Part shown: positions 25,276 through 32,386 of the stretch, piece after piece | Layout of the letters: every line of letters begins with the position of its first letter | Numbering within the stretch: position 1 is the first letter of the stretch | NCBI GenBank assembly: GCA_025774805.1 | Contig: JALGZR010000017.1 | Span: forward strand, 1-41,672 | Direction of reading: 5' to 3' | Length of the DNA stretch: 41,672 nucleotides | DNA from: a bacterium | GTDB taxonomy: Bacteria; ARS69 | The notes under the pieces: generated by a model | Told to the model about the DNA's origin: nothing | Database searches by the model: none | The model's input: the letters and a program-made list of their open reading frames with translations, nothing else | Position numbers and translations under genes: made by a program

Positions 25276-25304
25276 CGTTTATCACGCCAACCGGAAGACG
25301 TCAA
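25276..25304 (-). promoter_or_regulatory. Sigma70-type promoter of the six-gene surface operon
   Basis: On the minus strand TTGACG (25304-25299), a 17-bp spacer and TAAACG (25281-25276). It lies in the 148-bp gap between the sugar-binding lipoprotein gene and the first LTD gene. This shows that an open frame starting with the TTG at 25304 is not the true gene start. Confidence 0.6.
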
Positions 25305-25329
25305 CCCAACCCGCGTTCCTCCTGGACGG

Positions 25330-26619
25330 TCAGGCGCCGGCCGCGAGCTCCGCGTCGGCCTTTTCGGCCGCGAGCCGAAGCGCCTCCACCGGCTCTACGC
25401 GACCGCGCAGCACCGGCTCGATGGCCTCCCGCTCGAGGATGTTACGGCCCGCATACCACCCGCGCGCCTTCGGCTGGGGAAGAGCGCGTTCGAGCTGCTC
25501 GTAGGCCTCCCGCAGGCCGGGATTGGAGTCGAGCCGGGCCCGCATCGCCGGATGCTCCATGGCGGATCGCCTCACCGGCAGATAGCCGGTCTCCGCCCCC
25601 CATCGCGCCGTCTGATCGGGGTCGGTGAACCACCGGACGAACCGCCAGGCCTCCGCCTCGCGCTCCGGGGTCGAGGCGAAGATCACGACCTCGGTCCCGG
25701 CGAGGAGCTGGGTGTCGAGCTTGCCCGCGGGGAGCGGAGCGATCCCCAGGTCGAACGAGAACTTCCCCTCCATGAAGGCGAGACTGACCGAGCTTCCCTC
25801 GATCATCCCGACCCTCCCGGCCAGAAACTCGTTCTGGTACTCGAACCCCTGGCTGAGCAGGCACGATCCGTCCCGGAGCAGAAGGTCGGTCATGAACTCG
25901 AGCGCCTCGACGCCCTCGGCCGAGTCGAACGCGACCGCGGTCTCGTCCTCGTTCAGAAGCCGCCCCCCGTTCTGAACGATCAAGTTCTCGAAGACGGAGA
26001 CCGTGATCTGGCTCGCGAGTCCGTACTGCTCGGGATTCCCGTCCCCGTCCCGATCGACCGTCAGCTTCCGGGCGATCTCGCGGTACTCCGACCACGTGCG
26101 GGGCGGAAGGTCGGGGTCGAGACCGCTCGCCCGAAACAGGTCCCGGTTCGTGTAGAGACACCGCACCGACTTGTTGAAGGGAAAGGCCCACAGCTCCCCC
26201 CCCTGGGTCGAGGTCGTAAGGAAGATCGGATGGATGTCTTCCAGACTCTCCGGAGACAGGCCTTCCGGCCCCTCGAGAAACCGGGAGAGGGGCACCACCG
26301 ATCCGTTGCTCACGAGGTTCGCCGTCCACGCCTCGTAGCACTGGGCGATGTCGGGGGGGCCGCCCGCGGCCACCGCGGCCATGATCTTCTGGGACAGCGC
26401 CTGGTACCGACCCATGGAGACGCACTCCAGAGGGTCGTTCCGTTCGGCGTTGTAGTCGGAGACCAGCGCGTCGAGAGAGCGACCGAGGGGCCCGCCCATG
26501 GCGTGCCAGAAGCGGATGGGCCCCCGGTCGGCATTCTCCCCTCCCCCGCCGCAGGAGACGAGTCCGAGGAGAGCGCCGGCGAGGAGCGGAGACGAGGGCG
26601 TTCCGGAACGACGTATCAC
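25330..26619 (-). CDS. Extracellular solute-binding lipoprotein of a carbohydrate ABC importer (family 1)
   Basis: A 429-aa substrate-binding protein of the UgpB/MalE type, lipid-anchored and facing the periplasm. The signal peptide ends in the lipobox ...GLVSC with Cys23, followed by a glycine linker. The mature protein starts with the family pattern PIRFWHAMGGPLG and contains AAGGPPDIAQCYE, the GELWAFPFNKSVRCLYTN hinge segment, FNKSV and DGDGNPEQYGLA, all usual for sugar or glycerol-phosphate binding proteins. Start is a GTG at 26619 with an AAGGGG SD overlapping the stop codon of the permease gene, only 4 nt away. It is the third gene of the importer operon; ligand unknown. Confidence 0.92.
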   Translation of the reverse strand: MIRRSGTPSSPLLAGALLGLVSCGGGGENADRGPIRFWHAMGGPLGRSLDALVSDYNAERNDPLECVSMGRYQALSQKIMAAVAAGGPPDIAQCYEAWTANLVSNGSVVPLSRFLEGPEGLSPESLEDIHPIFLTTSTQGGELWAFPFNKSVRCLYTNRDLFRASGLDPDLPPRTWSEYREIARKLTVDRDGDGNPEQYGLASQITVSVFENLIVQNGGRLLNEDETAVAFDSAEGVEALEFMTDLLLRDGSCLLSQGFEYQNEFLAGRVGMIEGSSVSLAFMEGKFSFDLGIAPLPAGKLDTQLLAGTEVVIFASTPEREAEAWRFVRWFTDPDQTARWGAETGYLPVRRSAMEHPAMRARLDSNPGLREAYEQLERALPQPKARGWYAGRNILEREAIEPVLRGRVEPVEALRLAAEKADAELAAGA

Positions 26620-26623
26620 GATG

Positions 26624-27478
26624 TCACCCCTTGAGACCGGTGTGGGTCAGACTCTCGATGATCTGTTTTTGGGCGAAGAAGTAGGCGACGAGGAGCGGGG
26701 CGATGGAGAAGACCGCCGCCGCCATCATCAGTCCGTGCTCGGTCCCCTCCTCCTGGGCGAAGAAGGCGAGCCCCACCTGGATCGGACGGATGGAGTCGGA
26801 GTTCGTCATCACCAGGGGCCAGAGGAAGCTGTTCCACGTGCTGATGAACGTGAACAGGCAGACGGTGGTCAACGCGGCCCGCGACAGCGGGAGGATCATC
26901 GTGAAGATGAAGCGGATCGGGCCGCACCCGTCGATCACCGCGGCGTCCACCAGATCCCGGGGAAACGTCTTGAAGTGCTGGCGGAGGAGGAAGATCGAGA
27001 ACACGTGGGCGAGCCACGGAACGATGAGGGCGGAGTAGTCGTCGATCCACCCGTCCCCCCCTCCTCCCGGCAGGTTGTAGAGAAGGATGTAAGAGGAGAT
27101 GATGTAGACCGGCTCCGGAACCATCATCGTGGAGAGAAACGTGTTGAACCATCCCTCCCGGTGGCGGAAGCGGAGAAAGGCGAACGCGAACGCGGAGAGC
27201 CCGGAGGTGATCACGACTCCCACGACGATGCACCCGGCGACGAAGATCGTGTTGAAGAAGTACCGGGGGAACGGGACGCTGTTCCACGCCATCGGGTAGT
27301 TCTCGAACCTCACCTCGCCGGGAAACCACGTGGGAGGTGACTGATAGAGGTCGGCCGGCCCCTTCAGCGAGGTCGAGACCATCCAGTAGAAGGGCAGGAC
27401 GAAGGAGACCGCCCCGACGATCAGCAAGACGTGGACGGCCCAGTTTCGGGGGATCGCCCGAGAGAAGCCGGCCTGCAT
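26624..27478 (-). CDS. Carbohydrate ABC transporter permease (MalG/UgpE type)
   Basis: A 284-aa inner-membrane permease with six predicted helices. The cytoplasmic EAA loop that contacts the ATPase is visible as DAAVIDGCGPIRFIFTMILP. The family N-terminus (VHVLLIVGAVSFVLPFYWMV) and the typical NTIFVAGCIVVG segment are present. It pairs with the 27712-28692 permease and the binding lipoprotein. Notably the ATG at 27478 and the codons for MQAG lie inside the terminus of a B-type repeat remnant (27470-27537), so the start region is repeat-derived. The only SD-like sequence is GGGTGAG within that repeat. A downstream start would shorten only the cytoplasmic tail. Confidence 0.92.
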   Translation of the reverse strand: MQAGFSRAIPRNWAVHVLLIVGAVSFVLPFYWMVSTSLKGPADLYQSPPTWFPGEVRFENYPMAWNSVPFPRYFFNTIFVAGCIVVGVVITSGLSAFAFAFLRFRHREGWFNTFLSTMMVPEPVYIISSYILLYNLPGGGGDGWIDDYSALIVPWLAHVFSIFLLRQHFKTFPRDLVDAAVIDGCGPIRFIFTMILPLSRAALTTVCLFTFISTWNSFLWPLVMTNSDSIRPIQVGLAFFAQEEGTEHGLMMAAAVFSIAPLLVAYFFAQKQIIESLTHTGLKG

Positions 27479-27537
27479 CTCTCACCCGCCTCTGCTGCGG
27501 CGGCGGGTCGCCGCGCCGGATGAGGACTGCAGGCTAG
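27470..27537 (-). repeat. Internally deleted B-type element (B3')
   Basis: A 68-bp remnant: the left end GGCCTGCATCTCTCACC (27470-27486) followed by CGCCTCTGCTGCG matches the reverse complement of the right end of a full B element. Its right end TGCAGGCTAG (27528-27537) is the B terminus. It overlaps the left end of element B3 by the shared CTAG. The start codon of the MalG-type permease lies inside it. Confidence 0.7.
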
Positions 27538-27715
27538 CCTGCATTTCTCACCAGGCTCGTCGCGAGGCCGCGGACAGGCGTATATGGCGAGGAGATGGGG
27601 TGCTTTCGCCCGAGGCGGGGCCGTAGCCCCGTCGCAGGGCGGAAGCGCGCCAGCGACGAAGTCAGGCGCGGCTTTGCCGCGGACGCAGCAGAGGCGGGTG
27701 AGATATGCAGGCTAG
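27534..27715 (+). repeat. Palindromic intergenic element B3
   Basis: A 182-bp element bounded by CTAGCCTGCA (27534-27543) and TGCAGGCTAG (27706-27715), an exact inverted repeat. The apical hairpin CGGGGC/GCCCCG is at 27616-27621/27626-27631. It separates two permease genes of one importer. The TAG stop codon of the upstream permease (27712-27714) lies inside its right end. Confidence 0.9.
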
Positions 27716-28692
27716 GCATAGTGCACCCTCTTCTCCACGACCTTCCGCTGGAAGAGAGTGAGGGCCAGGATGATCGCGAACAGGACCAGGGCCACCGCCG
27801 AGGCGTAGCCCATGTTTCCCTTCTCGCCGAAGCCCTGCTCGAAGAGGTAGTAGACGATCACGTTCGTCGTGCCCATGGGACCGCCGGTGAGCGGGCCGGT
27901 CATGAGGTAGATCGGGGCGAAGACCTGGAAGGAGAGAATGGTCGTCATCACCACGACGTAGAACGTGGTCGGAGTGAGAAGCGGCCAGGTGACGTGCCGG
28001 AAGATGCCGAGGCGACCGGCGCCGTCGATGCGGGCCGCCTCGTAGTAGTGCTCGGGGATGCTCTGCAGCCCCGCCAGGAAGATCACGACGTTGTAGCCGA
28101 TTCCGCGCCAGACCGAGACGAGGATGACACAGACGAGGGCGAGGCTCGGACCCCCCGCCCAGGCGGGAAGCTCGGCGCCCACCGTCCCCGCGAGGAGCTG
28201 GAAGATCCCCGTCGGCTCCTCGAGCCAGAGCGGCCCCGATTCCCCGAGCCGCCCGATGACCGAGTTCGCGAAGCCGAACCGCGGATGGAAGATGAGCTTC
28301 CACACCATGGAGACGGCCACGAACGAAGTCACCACCGGCAGAAAGTAGATCGTTCGGTAGAGGCCGAGGGCCCTCACCCCCCGGCGCAGCAGGACGGCGA
28401 AGAGGAGGGAGGTCGCCACCGAGAGCGGGACGGATCCGGCCACGAACCAGAGCGTGTTCGCCGCGCTCTGCCAGAACTTCGGATCGGAGAAGAGCGTCTC
28501 GTACTGTCCGAACCCCGCGAAACCACGAATGCGTCCGAAGCTCGCGTCGAAGAAAGAGACGGCCAGAGCGGAGACGATGGGAAGGAGCCGGAACGTGAAG
28601 ATGATGACCGCGGCCGGGAGAAGGAACAGGTAGGGCATGACCCGACCCCATCGGCCTCGCTGGAGCGGACTCGTCGGCTCGAGGTCGGGCAC
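27712..28692 (-). CDS. Carbohydrate ABC transporter permease (MalF/UgpA type)
   Basis: A 326-aa inner-membrane permease. After a short cytoplasmic tail the first helix (VMPYLFLLPAAVIIFTFRLL) is followed by five more. The EAA loop is EAARIDGAGRLGIFRHVTWP, and NTLWFVAGSVPLSVATSL is the usual second-helix region. The GTG at 28692 is taken as start: GAGGA lies 4 nt upstream and a strong promoter at 28739-28767 places the transcript start near 28732, excluding longer frames. It is the first gene of the importer operon; no ATPase gene follows, so a shared MsiK/UgpC-type ATPase must be encoded elsewhere. Element B3 sits right after its stop codon, inside the operon. Confidence 0.9.
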   Translation of the reverse strand: MPDLEPTSPLQRGRWGRVMPYLFLLPAAVIIFTFRLLPIVSALAVSFFDASFGRIRGFAGFGQYETLFSDPKFWQSAANTLWFVAGSVPLSVATSLLFAVLLRRGVRALGLYRTIYFLPVVTSFVAVSMVWKLIFHPRFGFANSVIGRLGESGPLWLEEPTGIFQLLAGTVGAELPAWAGGPSLALVCVILVSVWRGIGYNVVIFLAGLQSIPEHYYEAARIDGAGRLGIFRHVTWPLLTPTTFYVVVMTTILSFQVFAPIYLMTGPLTGGPMGTTNVIVYYLFEQGFGEKGNMGYASAVALVLFAIILALTLFQRKVVEKRVHYA

Positions 28693-28738
28693 TGGATCCT
28701 CGGATCGGTCGGTGCGATCGGGGTCGTGGAGGGGGCGC

Positions 28739-28767
28739 AGGATAGGAGAGGCCCCCCGGAGTGTCAA
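28739..28767 (-). promoter_or_regulatory. Sigma70-type promoter of the sugar importer operon
   Basis: On the minus strand consensus TTGACA (28767-28762), a 17-bp spacer and TATCCT (28744-28739). It reads into the MalF-type permease gene with a leader of about 40 nt. Confidence 0.75.
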
Positions 28768-28808
28768 TCCCGCGGCCCGAGCGCGCTCCGTCCCCCGGGT
28801 CCGCGCCG

Positions 28809-28837
28809 TTGCCGTCGGAGGAAGCCGATGATAGCTT
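28809..28837 (+). promoter_or_regulatory. Candidate promoter of the EF-G gene
   Basis: TTGCCG (28809-28814), a 17-bp spacer and TAGCTT (28832-28837) lie about 30 bp ahead of the EF-G start codon. The match is moderate. It is back to back with the importer promoter. Confidence 0.45.
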
Positions 28838-28868
28838 CGCGCGACGCGCCCGTCGCCACGGAGGACGC

Positions 28869-30935
28869 ATGAACCCGCGGGAACGGATCGCCCGACTTCG
28901 CAATCTCGGCATCATCGCGCACATCGACGCGGGCAAGACCACGACGACCGAGCGGATTCTCTACTTCTCCGGAACGTCCCACAAGATCGGGGAGGTGGAC
29001 GAGGGAACGGCCGTCATGGACTGGATGGATCAGGAGCGGGAGCGGGGCATCACGATCACGTCGGCGGTGACGACGACCCGGTGGCGCGATCACACGCTCA
29101 ACATCGTCGACACTCCGGGGCACGTGGACTTCACCGCGGAGGTGCAGCGCTCGCTGCGGGTCCTCGACGGGGCGGTCGTCGTGATCTGCGGCGTCGGGGG
29201 AGTCGAGCCCCAATCGGAGAAGGTCTGGCACCAGGCGGCCGACTACCGCGTGCCGCGCGTCGTGTTCGTCAACAAGCTGGATCGGACGGGCGCCGATTTC
29301 GAGCGGGCGCTCGCGGACCTGGAGAAGAAGCTCGACGGCATCTTCCTCCCCCTGCTCTTACCCGTAGGGAAGGACGACGGCTACCTTTCGGCCATCGATC
29401 TCGTCCGGAATCGCCTCCTGACCTGGGATCCGGGCGATCCCGAGGATCGGCCCCGATCCGCCCCGATTCCGTCTGAGCTTCAGGCGATCTTCGACGCCGG
29501 GTGCGAGAAGCTCGTGGAGGCCGCCGCGACGGGAGACGAGACGCTCCTCGACGAGTACCTCGAGACCGGAACGCCTCCGGCACCCCCACGCCTCCTCCCC
29601 GCGCTGAGGACAGCCGTTCTGACCGGCGGGATCCACCCCGTCCTGGCCGGCTCGTCCCTGAAGAACCGCGGCGTGAGAGCGCTCCTCGACACGGTCGTCG
29701 ACTTTCTGCCCTCCCCCCTCGACGTGCCTCCCATCGAGGGCAAGGATCCCGCGACCGACGAGACCGTGCGCCGCAATCCGAATCCGGAGATCCCGCTGTC
29801 CGCGCTCGTCTACAAGGTGATGAACGACGAGTCTCGCAACCGCCTCTATTACGCGCGCGTCTACTCGGGCACCCTGGCCCGCGGCGCCAAGGTCTGGAAC
29901 GCCTCCCGCGAGGGCGAGGAGCGAATCACCCGCATCTACCGGATGCACTCGAACCGAAAGGAGGCACTGGAGGAGGCGTCTGCGGGGGATATCGTGGCGC
30001 TCGTAGGGCCGAAGCGGACCGCGACCGGAGACACCCTCTGTCCGAAGGGCCACGCGGTTCTCCTCGAGGAGATCTCCTTCCCCGAGCCGGTGATCGCGGC
30101 CGCGATCGAGCCGAAGAGCCAAGGCGATTTGGCGGACTTGGAGAAGGCGCTGAGCGAGCTCACCGTGGAGGACCCGACGTTCGCCGTGAAGGACGATCCC
30201 GAGACGGGTCAGAAGATCATCTCCGGCATGGGGGAGCTCCACCTCCAGGTCCTCGTGGAGCGGCTCGCCCGCGAGTTCCGGATCGAGGCCCGGGTGGGGA
30301 ATCCCCAGGTCGCCTATCGGGAGACCGTCGCGGCGACGGCGCGGGGCACGGGCAAGTTCGATCGGGAGATCGCCGACAACATCCATCGGGCCGTCGTGAC
30401 GTTGGAGATCGGACCGAACGAACGCAACCGGGGCTTCACCTTCGACGGGGATCTTCCGGGAGAGACGGTCCCGAAATACGCCCGTGCGTGGATCGAGGAG
30501 GCCGCGCGCGAGTCGACCGCCGCCGGACCGTTCGCCGGCTATCCGATGATCGACGTCCGGCTCGTGCTGCGCGGCGTCGAGCTCCCCGGCGAGGCCGCGA
30601 CCGAGATCGCGGTGAAGGGGGCCACCGCCGAGGCGTTCCGCCAGGCGGCCCGCGCGGCGTCCCCCGTTCTGCTCGAGCCCGTGGTGCGGCTCGAGATCCT
30701 CGTTCCGGAGGAGTACGCCGGAGAGGTCATGCGCGATCTCAACGCCCGCCGGGCCCAGGTCACCGGAATGGAGGCCCGGGGCCGGCAGGAGCGCGCGACC
30801 GCGACCGTTCCGCTCTCCCGCATGTTCGGGTACGCCACCGACCTCCGTTCCCTGACCCGGGGGCGGGGGATCTTCTCGATGGAGACCTCCCACTTCGAGC
30901 CCGCGGAAGAGGCGATGAAGCGCTTCGCGGAGTGA
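28869..30935 (+). CDS. fusA: Elongation factor G (stand-alone copy)
   Basis: A 688-aa translational GTPase that drives ribosomal translocation and/or recycling. GTPase motifs are intact: G1 AHIDAGKTTTTERIL near residue 16, G2 ERGIT, G3 DTPGHVDF, G4 NKLDRTGADF. The downstream EF-G domains II-V follow, including the domain IV segment near NERNRGFTFDGD and a C-terminal RGIFSMETSHFEP. The ATG at 28869 has GGAGG 4 nt upstream. Unlike the usual fusA it is not next to rpsL, rpsG or tuf, so it is probably a second EF-G paralogue. The segment after G4 is divergent (FLPLLLPVGKDDGYLSAIDL, with WDPGDPEDRP). Whether it works in translocation, recycling or stress cannot be told from this window. Confidence 0.93.
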   Translation: MNPRERIARLRNLGIIAHIDAGKTTTTERILYFSGTSHKIGEVDEGTAVMDWMDQERERGITITSAVTTTRWRDHTLNIVDTPGHVDFTAEVQRSLRVLDGAVVVICGVGGVEPQSEKVWHQAADYRVPRVVFVNKLDRTGADFERALADLEKKLDGIFLPLLLPVGKDDGYLSAIDLVRNRLLTWDPGDPEDRPRSAPIPSELQAIFDAGCEKLVEAAATGDETLLDEYLETGTPPAPPRLLPALRTAVLTGGIHPVLAGSSLKNRGVRALLDTVVDFLPSPLDVPPIEGKDPATDETVRRNPNPEIPLSALVYKVMNDESRNRLYYARVYSGTLARGAKVWNASREGEERITRIYRMHSNRKEALEEASAGDIVALVGPKRTATGDTLCPKGHAVLLEEISFPEPVIAAAIEPKSQGDLADLEKALSELTVEDPTFAVKDDPETGQKIISGMGELHLQVLVERLAREFRIEARVGNPQVAYRETVAATARGTGKFDREIADNIHRAVVTLEIGPNERNRGFTFDGDLPGETVPKYARAWIEEAARESTAAGPFAGYPMIDVRLVLRGVELPGEAATEIAVKGATAEAFRQAARAASPVLLEPVVRLEILVPEEYAGEVMRDLNARRAQVTGMEARGRQERATATVPLSRMFGYATDLRSLTRGRGIFSMETSHFEPAEEAMKRFAE

Positions 30936-30998
30936 TCGGACGGAGGCTTCGGCCGGGTCGGGAGAAGGCGGCCAGAACGGCGATCGGCCAGCGCGGCC

Positions 30999-32354
30999 CT
31001 ACTCGTAGTACAGATTGATCGGAGCGACGGTGAAGGCCTCACCGTCCGTCACGATCACGATGTCGCCGCGCACGCCACTCTCGGCGCGGTCCCGGTTCGG
31101 AATGGCGCGGTCGGAGGCGTAGTAGTCGATGCCCCGGACCCGGAGGCGATTGAGCACGTAAGGATGCTCCACGCCGGGGTTCTCGCTGATCGCGTTGGGG
31201 ATGAGCCCCACGATCGGCTGCACGACGTCGATGAAGCGCTCGCTGTTCGAGTCGTTCGAGCCGTGGTGTCCGAGCTTGAGCACGGAGGCCCGCAGGAACT
31301 CCCGCGGCCAGTTGTTCTGGAGATACTGCTCGGTCGCGAACTCCCCGTCCCCCATCAGGAGCAGGACGAACCGGCCGTACTGGACCCGATAGACCATCGA
31401 GTCGTTGTTCTGCACGCTCCCGATTTCTTCCTGGAGGCTGTAATCGGGGATGAGGAAGTCCTTTTTCCCCGACGCGAGCAGATCGACCCGGAGCATGTCG
31501 CTCCAGCGAAGCGCTTCGTGGGTCTCGCTCGACTCCCCGGGCCCGAGAAACACCCACTCACCCAGCTTGCCAAGAGCGCGAAGCGAGTCGACCGCGAACT
31601 CGAGGTCGCCGTACGGCCCGTTGATCGTGCCGGGGGTTTTGTCCCGGATGTCCAGGAAGGTCCCGACCGAAAACGGCGAGCCGGTTCCGCCACGATTCAG
31701 GAGCAGACCGTCCAAGCCATCGAAGTCGTCTCCGTAGAACCCTCCGATGTGATCCTCGTGTACGTGGGTCATCGAGGCGAAGTCGAGCCGGTTCACTCCG
31801 AAGCTGTCCTCCAGGAATTCCCGCACTTTGAGTCCATCCTGACCCGGGTGCCCCGCGTCGATCAGGATGTGCCGGGGATGAGAGTCCGGGGTTCGCAGAT
31901 AGAGAGCATCGCCCCAGCCGACGTCGATCATGGCGATGGTGAGGAGGTTCTCGAGGTCGACCGTTCCGGTCGTGAACGTCGTGTCGCGTTCCGTGATCGT
32001 CTCGTTGCCGGCGCGATCGGTCAGACGCACCCCCACGATTTCGTAGGTCGTCGCGGAGGAGACCGCCACGAGCTTCGTGATCCCCGCCTCGGCCCACTCG
32101 CGCTGCCCCGAGTATGCGTATCGGGATTGCTCGCTCTCTTCGAGTCGATACTCGACCACAGCCCGCACCGGTTCGCTCGCCGCCCAGAGCGCGTACACTC
32201 CTCCGCTCGGGGTCCGGGATTCTATCTCGAAGTCGGTGAGCTCGGGCGGGGTCCGGTCGGCATCCGGATCGAACGGCGACTCTTCATTGTCGGCGCAGGA
32301 CGAGCCGAGCAGGAGCAGCCCTACGAGCGCGATCGAAGCGGCAGCGAAACGCAA
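30999..32354 (-). CDS. Lipoprotein with a ComEC-type metallo-beta-lactamase domain
   Basis: A 451-aa lipid-anchored protein (lipobox LLLGSSC, Cys20). Residues about 35-130 form an FN3/Ig-like domain. From residue 137 it has the metallo-hydrolase fold found at the end of ComEC/Rec2 and in free-standing relatives: IDVGWGDALYLRTP, ILIDAGHPGQDG, THVHEDHIGG (HxHxDH at 197-202), LMGDGEF and LKLGHHGSND. Such enzymes include nucleases and phosphodiesterases. Being a lipoprotein, it should act outside the inner membrane. The TTG at 32354 starts 5 nt after GGAG. It is the last gene of the nine-gene operon, 32 nt after the phosphatase gene, and converges with the EF-G gene. Substrate unknown. Confidence 0.85.
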   Translation of the reverse strand: MRFAAASIALVGLLLLGSSCADNEESPFDPDADRTPPELTDFEIESRTPSGGVYALWAASEPVRAVVEYRLEESEQSRYAYSGQREWAEAGITKLVAVSSATTYEIVGVRLTDRAGNETITERDTTFTTGTVDLENLLTIAMIDVGWGDALYLRTPDSHPRHILIDAGHPGQDGLKVREFLEDSFGVNRLDFASMTHVHEDHIGGFYGDDFDGLDGLLLNRGGTGSPFSVGTFLDIRDKTPGTINGPYGDLEFAVDSLRALGKLGEWVFLGPGESSETHEALRWSDMLRVDLLASGKKDFLIPDYSLQEEIGSVQNNDSMVYRVQYGRFVLLLMGDGEFATEQYLQNNWPREFLRASVLKLGHHGSNDSNSERFIDVVQPIVGLIPNAISENPGVEHPYVLNRLRVRGIDYYASDRAIPNRDRAESGVRGDIVIVTDGEAFTVAPINLYYE

Positions 32355-32386
32355 GACGTCTCCTCGAGGCGAGAGAAGTCGTGAAC

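Noticed and set aside
25181-25304. TTG at 25304 as start of the first LTD gene
   Set aside because: This TTG is the first part of a TTGACG -35 box with a matching -10 box 17 bp on, so it lies upstream of the transcript start.
28692-28767. TTG at 28767 as start of the MalF-type permease
   Set aside because: It is the consensus TTGACA -35 box; the GTG at 28692 has an SD and fits the family N-terminus.
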